Assembly (NCBI GenBank): GCA_030295235.1
Contig: AP026125.1
Coordinates: 1,984,001-2,048,000 of the forward strand
Reading direction: 5' to 3'
Length of the DNA: 64,000 bases
From: Fistulifera solaris
Taxonomy: Eukaryota > Bacillariophyta > Bacillariophyceae > Naviculales > Stauroneidaceae
A model generated the notes under the pieces. That model was not told the DNA's origin and searched no databases. It saw only the letters and a list, made by a program, of their open reading frames with translations. This document shows, piece by piece, positions 1-10,516 of this stretch (its first letter is position 1; every line of letters begins with the position of its first letter). Both the position numbers and the translations under genes were made by a program.

Positions 1-958
1 GGTCCAGAAATTCTGGACCATCGGTGTTTACAAACATACAGAAATTCTGTGCAGGTTGGTCCAGAAATTCTGGACCATCGGTGTTTCCAAACATACAGAA
101 ATTCTGTGCAGGTTGGTCCAGAAATTCTGGACCATCGGTGTCTGCGATCATTCAGAAATTCTGTGGAGGTTGGTCAGAAATTCTGGACCATCGGTGTTTG
201 CGATCATACAGAAATTCTGTGCAGGTTGGTCCAGAAATTCTGGACCATCGGTGTCTGCGATCATTCAGAAATTCTGTGGAGGTTGGTCAGAAATTCTGGA
301 CCATCGGTGTTTGCGATCATACAGAAATTCTGTGGAGGTTGGTCCAGAAATTCTGGACCATCGGTGTTTACAAACATACAGAAATTCTGTGCAGGCTGGT
401 CCAGAAATTCTGGACCATCGGTGTTTACAAACATACAGAAATTCTGTGGAGGTTGGTCCAGAAATTCTGGACCATCGGTGTCTGCGATCATTCAGAAATT
501 CTGTGGAGGTTGGTCCAGAAATTCTGGACCATCGGTGTTTGCGATCATTCAGAAATTCTGTGCAGGTTGGTCCAGAAATTCTGGACCATCGGTGTGTGCG
601 ATCATACAGAAATTCTGTGCAGGTTGGTCAGAAATTCTGGACCATCGGTGTTTGCGATCATACAGAAATTCTGTGGAGGTTGGTCAGAAATTCTGGACCA
701 TCGGTGTTTACAAACATACAGAAATTCTGTGCAGGCTGGTCAGAAATTCTGGACCATCGGTGTTTACAAACATACAGAAATTCTGTGGAGGTTGGTCCAG
801 AAATTCTGGACCATCGGTGTTTGCGATCATACAGAAATTCTGTGGAGGTTGGTCCAGAAATTCTGGACCATCGGTGTTTACAAACATACAGAAATTCTGT
901 GGAGGTTGGTCCAGAAATTCTGGACCATCGGTGTTTACAAACATACAGAAATTCTGTG
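1..958. repeat. 57-bp tandem array with two palindromes per unit
   Basis: Seventeen head-to-tail units start at 1, 58, 115, 172, 228, 285, 341, 398, 455, 512, 569, 626, 682, 738, 794, 851 and 908. Five of these units are 56 bp because one C is missing from the first palindrome; the others are 57 bp. Each unit holds a 19-bp inverted repeat (GGTCCAGAA-A-TTCTGGACC) and a 13-bp one (ACAGAA-A-TTCTGT). The stretch between them alternates among a TTTACAAACATA type, a TTTGCGATCATA type and a TCTGCGATCATT type. A degenerate half palindrome remains at 968-980. The array runs off the left edge of the window. It is stop-free in all three forward frames, so long ORFs through it are artefacts of the unit length. 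It ends about 150 bp before the cyclase start at 1110. Confidence 0.97.
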
Positions 959-1109
959 ATTTTCCTTCCAGAAATTCTGGAACGTCAAGGAAAGCAGACT
1001 TTTTGAAGAAAGGCAAAAACGCGACAAGGCTGCCAATTGTTACAAAAGTAAACCACAGCCATATTATCAATTACTGCCTTTATCTCTTTTCTAATATATT
1101 ATCATAACA

Positions 1110-2429
1110 ATGGAATCATCTTGCTCTGCAACAGAAAAGATTGATACAATTCACAACTGGCTGCATTCCGCCGGCGTCGCAATGCCATCACCACGCGACT
1201 TTGTCGATGCCTACTGTGTCCAACTGCGCTCACTCGACATTCCAATCGACCGCTTTTGGATGTCAGCAGTCGTTCTTCATCCTCTGACTGCCGCACATGC
1301 AGTCAAATGGGAAGCCGAAGGGGGTCGAATCACTGAACGAAGCTGGTCGCGTGATCATTTTATTCGATTTGTTACAAACCCAGCCGACAATCAGCAAGCA
1401 GCGGCATCACGGTCACCCATGTATCAACTCATGATGGGAGCGGCGTCCGTCACTATCAAAGACACAGATTCTGATATACCGCCCGATTGCAACTGGATGA
1501 TACCGGAAGGATACACGGAACTGTTTGCTTTACCCCCACCGGGAAAATTCGAGGCGTGGTCACTTGAAGCGGGGGTTCAACCCGGGAAATTGGAAGGGGG
1601 CTTTACTTGGTCCACGAAACAAGTTGGAGGATTTACCGAACAGGAAAAGGAAATTCTCATTCGAACCGTTGGAGCATTAAGTACAGTCACGCGTCTTTAC
1701 ATTGCCTTGGAGAACAGTAAATCACTGTTGCAAGCCTATTTGGGAGAAGATGCCGGTTCTCGCGTTCATCGAGGCGAAATCGATCGAGGAGAAGGATTAA
1801 CGATACGAAGCGTCGTTTGGTTCAGTGATGTTCGCGGTTTCACGCAAATGTCGTGTGAATTATCACGCTTGGAGCTGATTGATGTACTGAACAGCGTCTT
1901 CGAACTGACGCACAAAATTATACAAAAACATGGGGGGCAAATATTGAAACTAATTGGCGATGGTTGCATGGCCATCTTCTCTCAATCATCAAAAGGATTT
2001 CAGCGGCATTCATTTTCTTCTGGTGACAAGATAGAAATTGATGATGAACAGGGAGCTCGTGTATGTGCGAGCGCACGAATGGCTGCCGCCGAACTTCAAA
2101 GTGAATTGACTCGGCTGAAACTGGAAAGGGAGAGCCGTGGTCTAAGAGGCGCAAGTGTTGGTGTGGGGCTTCATTATGGTGATGTAAGCTACGGGAATGT
2201 TGGTGCCGTTGATCGACTCGATTTTACCGTCTTGGGACCCTCTGTCAACCTATCGAGTCGCACAGAGGGAATGTGTTCCAAACTCGGTGCCAAAGTATTG
2301 GCGACGGGTCAATTTGTTCAACTAGATCGGGAGCCGGATGCTTGGAAGTGCAGAGGTGATTATGAACTCAAAGGAGTTAGTTGCCCCACGGCATTATTTG
2401 AGTTGATTGAAGAGGGCAAAGGTTTCTGA
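1110..2429 (+). CDS. Class III nucleotide (adenylate/guanylate) cyclase, copy 1
   Basis: This single-exon gene encodes 439 residues. The N-terminal 200 residues are of unknown type and have no clear membrane segment. The C-terminal half is a class III cyclase catalytic domain that would make cyclic nucleotide from ATP or GTP. Metal-binding Asp240 lies in FSDVRGFT and Asp284 in LKLIGDG. Lys280 is the base-recognising lysine typical of adenylyl cyclases. The later motif TVLGPSVNLSSR keeps the catalytic Asn and Arg but has Pro where many adenylyl cyclases have Asp. The domain resembles soluble bacterial-type cyclases more than animal membrane enzymes. A tandem paralogue follows at 3365. The start is supported because the paralogue shares the same MESSCS opening. 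Substrate preference is inferred, not proven. Confidence 0.9.
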   Translation: MESSCSATEKIDTIHNWLHSAGVAMPSPRDFVDAYCVQLRSLDIPIDRFWMSAVVLHPLTAAHAVKWEAEGGRITERSWSRDHFIRFVTNPADNQQAAASRSPMYQLMMGAASVTIKDTDSDIPPDCNWMIPEGYTELFALPPPGKFEAWSLEAGVQPGKLEGGFTWSTKQVGGFTEQEKEILIRTVGALSTVTRLYIALENSKSLLQAYLGEDAGSRVHRGEIDRGEGLTIRSVVWFSDVRGFTQMSCELSRLELIDVLNSVFELTHKIIQKHGGQILKLIGDGCMAIFSQSSKGFQRHSFSSGDKIEIDDEQGARVCASARMAAAELQSELTRLKLERESRGLRGASVGVGLHYGDVSYGNVGAVDRLDFTVLGPSVNLSSRTEGMCSKLGAKVLATGQFVQLDREPDAWKCRGDYELKGVSCPTALFELIEEGKGF

Positions 2430-3364
2430 TAGCAAGATGAAACTACTTTCGGGAATCCCTTATGGTGTACATGGCACACAATCTTAAGTAAGGTTTGCAG
2501 ATGGTTTCTGGCAATATTTTCAAGCAAAGATGCTCCATCTCTAGCTTTGCTGATGATGAATGATGACGGAAAATGATGAACGCAAAACATTTTGCCTTAT
2601 TACTCATGAGCCATGAGCCATGAGTGAAAGCAGTCGTAGCGAGAAGGCGTGCACTCTATAGCAAGGGAAATATAATTGCTTAGGTTTAGGCTTATAAGAA
2701 AGAATGAAGGCAACGGTCCGCAAGAAATGTTTGACATCGAGAATCAAAGCGTACATCGCAAATGCTGCTTAATTGAGCTGGATCGATATAGAAGTACTGT
2801 TGTTGCTCTTTGCAGAAACAGCCTGGCTTTAAATGAATCAGATTCTTCATGACTGGAGTGCAGTTTCGGCGGAGAATACTTACACCTTAATCTTTATTAA
2901 AACATCAAGAGTCGATACGTGCATTTGCGATGATGGTACAGAGGCATAAAGGTTCTAATAAGCAAATTTAGCTCATCAAGCTAGGAGCACGATAGAAGGT
3001 TAGGTAGCAGTCTGGCTATGAAGAATATCGACCTCATTACTGAAATTCAGTCTAGGGAAAGATGGCATCAAGAATCGTGGCGTGCATCGCAAATGCTGCT
3101 GATAAGGATATTGAATCAATATAAAGCAAATCTAGTTCACTAAGGTAGCAGAACGAAGGAAGGTTAGGTGGCAGTCTGGCTGGAGGACAAAATTCAGTCT
3201 TGGAAATGTTTATAATCCTACACTTGGGGATCATAGTACAGACGGGCGATAATTATTGATGAAAATAGAAGCGACGACGACATCAATGTCATTTTCTTCA
3301 CCCTTGTTCCTTGTTTTATTTCATTCCTCGTCGCCCTTCTTCTTCTTACTTACATTGCAAAACC
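2430..3364. other. Intergenic region with diverged internal duplications
   Basis: No convincing gene is present. A block with GCATCGCAAATGCTGCT near 3082 resembles one near 2751. A second motif (GAAGGTTAGGTAGCAGTCTGG near 2995; GGTTAGGTGGCAGTCTGG near 3163) is repeated with about 170 bp spacing. A short ATGAGCC triplication lies near 2606. These look like old direct duplications inside the spacer between the two cyclases. The last 100 bp holds a hydrophobic ORF (from 3259) that is open into copy 2 but is probably not its true start. Confidence 0.6.
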
Positions 3365-4686
3365 ATGGAATCATCTTGCTCCGTCACAAAAAGGTAGATA
3401 CACTCCATAACTGGCTGCATTCCGCCGGCGTCGCAATGCCATCACGACGCGACTTTGTTGACGCCTATTGTCTTCAACTGCGATCGCTCGCTATTCCATT
3501 AGACCGTTTCTGGATGTCGGCTGTCGTTCTTCATCCTCTCACTGGCGCACATGCGGTAAAATGGGAAGCCGAAGGAGGACGGATTACGGAAGCACGGTTG
3601 TCGCGTGATCAGTTTCATCACTTTGTCGCCGACCCCGCCAACAATCCGCATGCGTCCACAATGAGATCGCCCATGTCGCAGCTCATGATGGGAGAAACGT
3701 CTGTCACGATCCGAAATACTGATCCGAATATACCACCCGATTGTGATTGGATGATTCCGGGAGGTTACACGGAATTATTTGCCTTACCACCGCCGGGAAA
3801 ACTCGGCGTCTGGCCACTCGAGTCGGGAGTTCAGCCGGGAAAATTGGAAGGAGGTTTTACTTGGTCAACAAAGCAACCTGGAGGCTTTACCGAGCAGGAA
3901 AAGGAAATTCTCATTCGAACCGTTGGAGCAATGAGTACAGTGACGCGTCTTTTTATTGCCTTGGAAAACAGCAAGACGTTGCTTCAAGCCTATTTGGGGG
4001 AGGATGCTGGTTCTCGCGTTCATCAAGGCGAGATCGATCGAGGGGAAGGATTGACGATTCGAAGTGTCGTATGGTTCAGCGATGTTCGGGGCTTCACACA
4101 AATGTCGTGTGAATTGTCACGAACGGAACTGATCGATGTACTGAATAGTGTCTTCGAATTGACGCACAAAATAATTCATAAACATGGGGGACAGATACTG
4201 AAACTAATTGGCGATGGTTGCATGGCCATCTTCTCTCAATCATCAAAAGGATTTCAGCGGCATTCATTTTCTTCTGGTGACAAGATAGAAATTGATGATG
4301 AACAGGGAGCTCGCGTTTGCGCGAGTGCACGAATGGCTGCCGCTGAACTTCAAAGTGAACTATCTCAATGGAAACTGCAACGGGAGACTCGCGGATTAAA
4401 AGGTGCAAGTGTCGGCGTGGGCCTCCATTATGGTGATGTAAGCTACGGGAATGTTGGTGCCGCTGAGCGACTGGACTTTACCGTCTTAGGACCTTGTGTA
4501 AACCTAGCCAGTCGCACGGAGGGAATGTGTTCTAATCTTGGTGCCAAAGTTTTGGCGACGGGACAGTTTGTACAGTTAGATCGAGATCCGGACGCTTGGA
4601 AGTGCAGGGGTGAATACGAACTCAAAGGGGTCAGTTGTCCCACGACAATATTTGAGTTGAGGGAAGACGAAATATGTGTACGATGA
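3365..4686 (+). CDS. Class III nucleotide cyclase, copy 2 (one frame break at start)
   Basis: This tandem paralogue of the gene at 1110 has the same architecture and nearly identical catalytic motifs (FSDVRGFT, LKLIGDG, TVLGPCVNLASR with Pro at the Asp position). The homologous ATG at 3365 opens MESSCSV but runs out of frame after 11 codons in a run of five A (3388-3392). One more A gives a 440-residue protein matching copy 1 from its first residue. Without it, the frame is only reachable from an upstream ATG at 3259, which adds about 40 hydrophobic residues absent from copy 1. I favour a sequence error; a real N-terminal change is the alternative. Non-synonymous changes are mild and indels are absent elsewhere, so the copy appears to be under selection. 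Confidence 0.85.
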
Positions 4687-5072
4687 GGCCACAATCATTC
4701 CGTCATTGTGGTTATTGACTGCTGTGATGGATGATGGTTGCTATTGTGATCAATGCGGTTAGCTTAGTCATAAGGATGTATTCATTTTTGAAAAATAGGT
4801 TAAATCTAATTTTATCTAGGCTAGAGAATTGTTAGAAAACATTGGAATAGGCAACCCGGAGGCTCCAAAACACGACTCGAAACTCGAAACGCATGTTCTT
4901 CGAATTCGGCGCAATCAACTCCGACGACCTTCCGCCTCGTTCTTATTCGATCAAAACGAGCTTCTTTCTATGAATGTCAACTGAATCTAATTGAGAACAC
5001 AAAAGTGTAATCCATCGAGACTTGCCGAGGAAGTCATACATATTTTTCCGCTCAAGTCGCAAGCGCTTTATC
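4687..5072. other. Intergenic spacer between cyclase copy 2 and PDAT
   Basis: No gene, RNA or repeat was recognised. The final part should hold the promoter and 5'UTR of the acyltransferase gene. Confidence 0.5.
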
Positions 5073-7181
5073 ATGTCGACAAGAAGTCGTCCGGCACACG
5101 AAGATGGCGCCCCGCAGGATGATCTGCGATCGAATTCACCGGTTTCCGAAATCTCACAGCTCGAAGGATCGTCGGTAGCGTCCGTGAGTTCGGCTCCCAT
5201 GAGCGACGATGAAAGTCCCGACGAGACGTCCTGCGAAAAAGTCGGAGCAGTTTCAAAGCAAGATGTTGCCTCACGAAAAGACAAAGAAGCACAAGGAAGA
5301 TGGAAATTATTCGATTTTAGAATTAAACGGAGACATCTTGTGGCGCTTCTCTTTCTGGTAATCAGTTGGAAAGGCAAAGACTCGGTCGAGCAGTTCAACG
5401 TGGATGAATTTCTCAATCAAACCATCTTTCACAATTTAAATGAGACCATGTTTCCGTTGTCGAACTATTTGGATCAAGAAAAGAAACGCCCTGGCTATCA
5501 GTTAGCACAAAGGGGTGCCAGAGCAAAGTACCCGATCGTCATGATCCCTGGATTCGTTACTTCGGGATTGGAGGTATGGCAGAGTAAGGAATGCGGTAAA
5601 AAGTTCTTTCGACAAAGGTTGTGGACAGCTATCACCGCTGCTCGGAGCTTTATTCTAGACAAAGAATGCTGGGGTCAGCATATGATGCTCGACCCTGTGA
5701 CTGGAGGCGATCCGGAAGGAATCAGTTTGCGAGCGGCTCAAGGATTTGAGGCGGCCGATTACTTTGTTGGGAATTATTGGGTATGGGGAAAGCTAATTGT
5801 CAACTTAGGTGATATTGGATACAATCCTTCCATCATGTCCATGGAGCCTTACGATTGGCGACTCTCGTTTCAAATGGTCGAAAAGAGAGATGGTTATTTG
5901 ACCAAGCTCAAGTCCAAAATTGAAGCCATGCATAAGACGACAGGGATGAAAGTCGTTCTAGCGACGCATTCAATGGGAGCCATGTTGGTACATTACTTTT
6001 TTGCTTGGGTCACCACGCCCGAGCAACAAGGCGGCGGGGGTGGTGGCAAAGACTGGGTTGACAAGCACGTGCACACTTATGTGAATATAGCAGGCTCCCA
6101 TTTAGGTGTTCCCAAAGCGGCCAGTGCACTTTTCTCAGGTGAAATGAGTGACACAGTCTTGACAGGAATGATGGCGAATGTGGTGGAAAATTTCTTTAGT
6201 CGTCGTCGTAGAAGAGATCTGTGGACAACTTGGGGGTCGCTTTGGGCGATGCTTCCAAAAGGAGGAGATCGTCTGTGGGGAGTTGGAGCCGATTTGTGTT
6301 CCAGCCGCTCTCAAGACGACCCGTTCTGTCCAGAAAACTCGTCGATTTCTCCAATGTTTCACATCACTCAACTCAATCGATCGACTACCGAAGATCAAGC
6401 AGCCAATTTGACGTCTGAAAAAAGCCCGAGGACAGAGCTAGAAGTGCTCGCAGCTAATTTCGCTCAAAAAGAGTCGCACACAGCCGAGGAAATCAACTCG
6501 TTCTTAATCAAGTACGGAGCGGGCCGCGGATCAGACACATCAGCCTACCGCGATTTTGCGCTAAATATTCAAGGACGAAAGTCACCTCAGAGCTGGCATG
6601 ATGTTACGATCACTCCTCTCCCCCATGCTCCAAATATGAAAATTTTTTGCCTTTACGGGGTCGGTAACCCAACCGAACGAGCATACCACTATCAGGAGTG
6701 GAGCAATGACAACGAAGAAGTACTGGATACACCGCACCCATCGGCCGTTCTTGATATCAGCTTGAAGGACGAAGCCCTAAATACAACTTTTGGCACCCGA
6801 TTTGTTGACGGCGATGGATCTGTTCCTTTGTTATCTCTTGGTTACATCTGTGCTGATGCCTGGAGAAGGCCGGAAACGAAGCTGAATCCGTCTCGCTCAA
6901 AGGTCGTTACCCGAGAGTATGCCCATGCCAGTGAATTTCGAGTAGACGACCCTATGCGTGGTGGACCCGAGTCGTCGGATCATGTTGATATTCTTGGTAA
7001 TGACCATGTGACGTATGATTTTCTACGTATTGTTAGTGATTTTGAACAAGAACAAGTGGAAGAAGATCATATCACGAGCGACATTATGGAAATAGCGCAA
7101 CGGATCAATTCAAGTCCGTTGGGGGGCGTTCGAAGAGAAGCTGATAAGGTGGAAAACTGGAAAGCATTCCTCAATCTCTGA
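5073..7181 (+). CDS. PDAT: Phospholipid:diacylglycerol acyltransferase (LCAT family)
   Basis: The 702-residue protein belongs to the LCAT/PDAT alpha-beta hydrolase family, which moves an acyl group from a phospholipid to diacylglycerol to form triacylglycerol at the ER. A Ser/Glu-rich cytosolic N-terminus is followed by one membrane segment near residues 85-105 (HLVALLFLVISW). The oxyanion/lid region has IVMIPGFVTSGLEVW. The nucleophile is Ser300 in THSMGAM. The acid is the Asp of FVDGDGSVPLLS and the His is in SDHVDILGNDH near the C-terminus. A YDWRLSF motif typical of PDAT is present. The ATG at 5073 is the first in frame; an upstream reading from 5022 would need a TTG start. Length fits the family and no break was seen. 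Confidence 0.93.
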   Translation: MSTRSRPAHEDGAPQDDLRSNSPVSEISQLEGSSVASVSSAPMSDDESPDETSCEKVGAVSKQDVASRKDKEAQGRWKLFDFRIKRRHLVALLFLVISWKGKDSVEQFNVDEFLNQTIFHNLNETMFPLSNYLDQEKKRPGYQLAQRGARAKYPIVMIPGFVTSGLEVWQSKECGKKFFRQRLWTAITAARSFILDKECWGQHMMLDPVTGGDPEGISLRAAQGFEAADYFVGNYWVWGKLIVNLGDIGYNPSIMSMEPYDWRLSFQMVEKRDGYLTKLKSKIEAMHKTTGMKVVLATHSMGAMLVHYFFAWVTTPEQQGGGGGGKDWVDKHVHTYVNIAGSHLGVPKAASALFSGEMSDTVLTGMMANVVENFFSRRRRRDLWTTWGSLWAMLPKGGDRLWGVGADLCSSRSQDDPFCPENSSISPMFHITQLNRSTTEDQAANLTSEKSPRTELEVLAANFAQKESHTAEEINSFLIKYGAGRGSDTSAYRDFALNIQGRKSPQSWHDVTITPLPHAPNMKIFCLYGVGNPTERAYHYQEWSNDNEEVLDTPHPSAVLDISLKDEALNTTFGTRFVDGDGSVPLLSLGYICADAWRRPETKLNPSRSKVVTREYAHASEFRVDDPMRGGPESSDHVDILGNDHVTYDFLRIVSDFEQEQVEEDHITSDIMEIAQRINSSPLGGVRREADKVENWKAFLNL

Positions 7182-7249
7182 GGGACAAGGTAACCTTAGG
7201 ATATGTAGCGCATTAGATTGTAGAAACGTTAGAAACAGATTATCCGCTT

Positions 7250-8793
7250 TCAAGACCGAGTTTTGCGATCGTGCTCCTTGCGCCGCTTGTGGGACTTTTC
7301 ATGCTTGGATTTGTGGTGCTTACTTCTTTTCTTGTCGTCAAGAACTTCGTATTCATCTATCCTACGTCCATCTCCTCCAACGAGTCCTTCGTCTTCCTCT
7401 CGTAGTGCAAGATCCATGTGTCGTCTGCACTTGAATCTCGTTTGCATCCAGTCGCTTCCCGTCTTTTCGTCGTCACTTTCCAGGATTTGACCATGGTAAA
7501 ACGGGACCGCGTCCTCTGCTAAAGGCTGATCGCTCTCTGCGATCCGTCGAGCCATACGAGAAGCCAATGCTGAATCAGCGACCTCTGATTTAGAAGACCG
7601 CTCTGTCTTTTTGCTGCTTTGCACTTTACTTCGAAACGCGAACAGTTTTTCGATCGTTTCATTTTCTCTCTCCTTTTTACTCTTGCGCCCTTTTGCATAC
7701 TTGGCGCGTCTAATTTCCAAGAGATTTTCCTCCTTGTGACTCGTGTTCTTTACGCGACTCTTTTTGGTGTTATCTTCATTTGGATTAAAGCCTCGACTAG
7801 GGGGCGTTTTCACTTGAGTTGACACAGCTCGTCCATTTGGTTCTTCGTCAACCGACAACTCCTCTTCCCTCGTCCCATGTTCATCGTCCACATCTACACG
7901 TTGACTGGTTTCGTTCATATCCTCCGATGACAACAGTGCATCTGTCGGTTTCTCTTTTTCAGCAGGAGCCCCTTGTTCTGTTTTCTTAGCCAATGACTCT
8001 TTTACTGCCGCATCAACATTCTTACTCAACTTTTGCTTTCCAAAACATCGTGACTACTCTTCATCCCTACGTTAGTGAGTTCCATTTCCTCTTCCATTTC
8101 ATCCCCAAACGAAAGAACATTCATGTCTCTCTTTCCTTTGCGTTTTCTTTTTCGTTTCGACGGATCTTTTTCTTCTTTGACGTGCCAGGGCACAACCGCC
8201 TGTGGAGCGAGCGATGTATGAATCGGATTTTCAACTATTTTGACAGAAGTCACCCGGGGAGCGTAGGCCAGATCCCCCGCCGGTGCATTCTCTTCCACAT
8301 CCGTCTGTCCGATGCGAATCGCGTTGAATAAAGTCGGCCCCACGACAGTCCCAAAGAGCACATGTTCCCCATCCAAATGCGACGTCTCATCGAGCGTGAT
8401 GAAAAACTGCGGATGAATTTCTTCATCCTCGTCATCATCGACACCCAAAGCCATCGCCACTTGTCCTCTATGATTGAAATGTAAACGAGAATGTACTTCA
8501 TACTTTCTTCGTTCCCACGCTCGATTGGCTTGCACGGCCGAACGATATTTCTCCAACGCGTTCGGCTGGATCTCGACCGGTGGCTGACGCAACGCTCCCG
8601 TTTGAATGAGAAACGACGGAATGATTCGATGAAAGACCATATTATTGTAGAATCCATCCATGCAAAGCTGCAGAAAGAATCTCGTTGTTTCCGGGCATTC
8701 GCGACACCACAATTGAATGTCGATCGGGCCGTGCGTTGTTTCCAAAATGACGCGACCCGAAGTCGCCGGCTCTGTGGCGTACACACTGCTCAT
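7250..8793 (-). CDS. CWC27: Spliceosomal cyclophilin-like protein CWC27 (one frame break)
   Basis: From the ATG at 8793 the protein starts with the VYATEPATSGRV opening typical of CWC27, a spliceosome-associated peptidyl-prolyl isomerase-like protein of the activated (B-act) complex. Residues 10-175 form the cyclophilin domain (FHRIIPSFLIQ, FITLDETSHLDGEHVLFG). The active-site region is diverged, as usual for this family, so catalysis is doubtful. A KR-rich linker, the family motif LSFGDEMEEE and SSHDVL follow. The frame then breaks in GCAAAAG near 8030: one extra A joins it to the downstream frame, giving 514 residues. That part is Lys/Arg/Glu-rich and ends with the family's WMQTRF and DEYEVLD motifs and a His/Lys-rich tail. 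A real split gene is less likely. Confidence 0.88.
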
Positions 8794-9284
8794 AGTAACA
8801 GCCGCTTAGCAGTCTGTAGATGTTGAATGTTACAATTGAGAATGATGGATGAAGATAGAGGGAAACAAAAGAGTGTTCAACTCCCTTTATTGCAAAGATG
8901 AATAAGGTAGACTTTGGCTTTTTTATGGTTGTCGATGAAAAAATTTTTCATGGTCTTATTGCCCTGTTGGTAGGCGTTTCATTTTAGGGTTCAGGTTGAA
9001 TGGATTTAGCTGACAAAAAGTGATCTACACTTTCTTTTACAGTATTCAATGAGTGTCACTCAATCAGAACTCTCCATGCTGTTCTTCGGAGAGAAGTTTG
9101 ATAACAGTCCGACACCATGCGTTGAAAGTTGGAAAGGGTGGAATTTTGATGTCCGCGTTGTTTCTCGTTGCGTGACACTTTCGGCTTTTTGTGCCTCAAA
9201 CAAGCTGAATAATCGAAGAATTAAAGCCGACCAACCCTTCCTGTAAACGTGATCTTATTGATTAACACTTGATTACGATAAGCG
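8794..9284. other. Divergent intergenic region
   Basis: This spacer lies between the divergently transcribed CWC27 gene and the small gene at 9285, so it should hold both promoters. No repeat, RNA gene or coding signal was recognised. The open frame at 9049-9246 has no recognisable feature and is not called. Confidence 0.5.
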
Positions 9285-9959
9285 ATGTCTCAAGTCGCAT
9301 GCACGCCATCGTCTGCTGAATTGCAAGCAGCCGTGACGACCGTCCTCGCGAAGGTATGTTAAGATCCGTCAGCGTCATGCAATTCTCTTTTCCCGTACTA
9401 TCGATCTTTCTTACATTTCTCGAACTCTGTTTCTTCTCTTTAGGTACCCGGTGCGAGCGCCGCCGATATACAACAGGAAGTAGAGGCCCATCATCCAACA
9501 TGGCAAATACAATCGCTCCGATTGCGCAAGTATATTCGACGCGCTCGCCGCGAAATGGATATTATGCAGGATCTTTCGGTCAGCAGTGTGACAGGGACGG
9601 GAGACGAAGATGTGAATCATATTTTTGGGTTCAAGGGAGTGATTCAACAGGCAGGGATGTTTCTGTCTCCTTTTTCGAAGCGACGTCGGCCTTCGAAAAC
9701 AAATTTTATTCCGGACACCATTCAGAGTTTCGACGAGCGTGATACTGAAAGAGATAGTCCTGTCACTGTCGATAGCTCACTGGAGCCAACTGTTCCATCA
9801 ACACCCACACTGGAGGAAACAAAAGCAGCGAGTAGGGCAAACAACAAAGAAATATTGATTGAAGGAAGCAATGCAATGAAACAGAAAGATCTTTACGTTG
9901 ACGACAACGACGGAAAGAAAGATCTTTGTGAGTTTTGTGAAAAATGCAGCATTCTCTGA
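9285..9959 (+). CDS. Conserved-looking hypothetical protein, two exons
   Basis: Exon 1 is 9285-9353, the intron 9354-9443 (90 nt, GTATGT...TTTAG, phase 0) and exon 2 9444-9959, giving 194 residues. The first 75 residues are predicted helical with a basic segment (LRLRKYIRRARREMD). They could be a small winged-helix or helical DNA/protein-binding domain, but I do not recognise the family. The middle is Gly/Ser-rich and the C-terminal half is acidic and disordered, ending with a Cys pair (CEFCEKCSIL). The intron is supported by its consensus splice sites and by the continuous frame it restores. Confidence 0.7.
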
Positions 9960-10516
9960 ACGGTTTTGCGGTCTATTGTATTTTGAGCTTCTTGCTGGCT
10001 CTTTTTCGTTGGGGACTTTGTAGTGCTTTAGTATGATTTTCCAGCATATTAATTCTGGTCAGTACATAGAGCCGCCTATCTGTTTATAATTATTTAATTT
10101 AATGAATAATGAGGGATTTATTCGTTAGTGCAACGATACTATCCTTAGTTTGCCTTTTTCTCAACGAACAGCAGATTTCGATTCATGATTGCTCTCAATC
10201 GGACGATAAATCATCTTTGTGTCTTCCTGTCATGGTAACATCGATGTCGGATAAACTAGAGACTCCATCTCGTTTGATTATCATCATCTCTATCTCGGAA
10301 GTGTATTTATTGCCTTGGTTCCCATTGTTTGTTCCTAGCAAATGTCATAGTCATACCGCGACTGACGTCACATAACTTCCAAAACACAAAAAAATGCCGA
10401 CAAAAAATTTCGCCTCTGCTCGCATCTCGCATCTCGCATCCGTTGCACATTGAGGTACAAGATGCAACGAGTTTATAAGCCGCCTAGTGGATAAAGCAGA
10501 TTAAAAAGAGAGCATC
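9960..10516. other. Intergenic region with a weak 88-codon ORF
   Basis: An ATG ORF on the + strand at 10109-10375 could encode an 88-residue peptide with a hydrophobic N-terminus (about residues 5-20) and a second hydrophobic stretch (about 55-75). No family was recognised, and it lies in AT-rich DNA. It is a candidate small membrane or secreted protein only. The last 130 bp is the likely promoter of the methyltransferase gene. Confidence 0.3.

Noticed and set aside
1-958. Array as a cluster of heat shock elements bound by the HSF at 53599
   Set aside because: HSF sites need GAA and TTC separated by two bases; here the spacing is one base (GAAATTC), so the match is not proper.
24-1107. Three long forward ORFs and minus-strand ORFs inside the 57-bp array
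   Set aside because: They result from a stop-free 57-bp unit; there is no family, start context or change pattern typical of coding DNA.
5022-5072. Upstream starts for PDAT and other genes (for example 22242, 26901, 34173, 36967)
   Set aside because: These positions are TTG or GTG codons; the first in-frame ATG was used instead.
8020-8040. Programmed -1 frameshift in CWC27
   Set aside because: The site is not a canonical slippery heptamer, and many other genes in the window have the same type of one-base break.
10109-10375. 88-codon forward ORF as a firm gene
   Set aside because: It is only a hydrophobic small ORF in AT-rich spacer without homology or splice support; mentioned as weak in the spacer entry.
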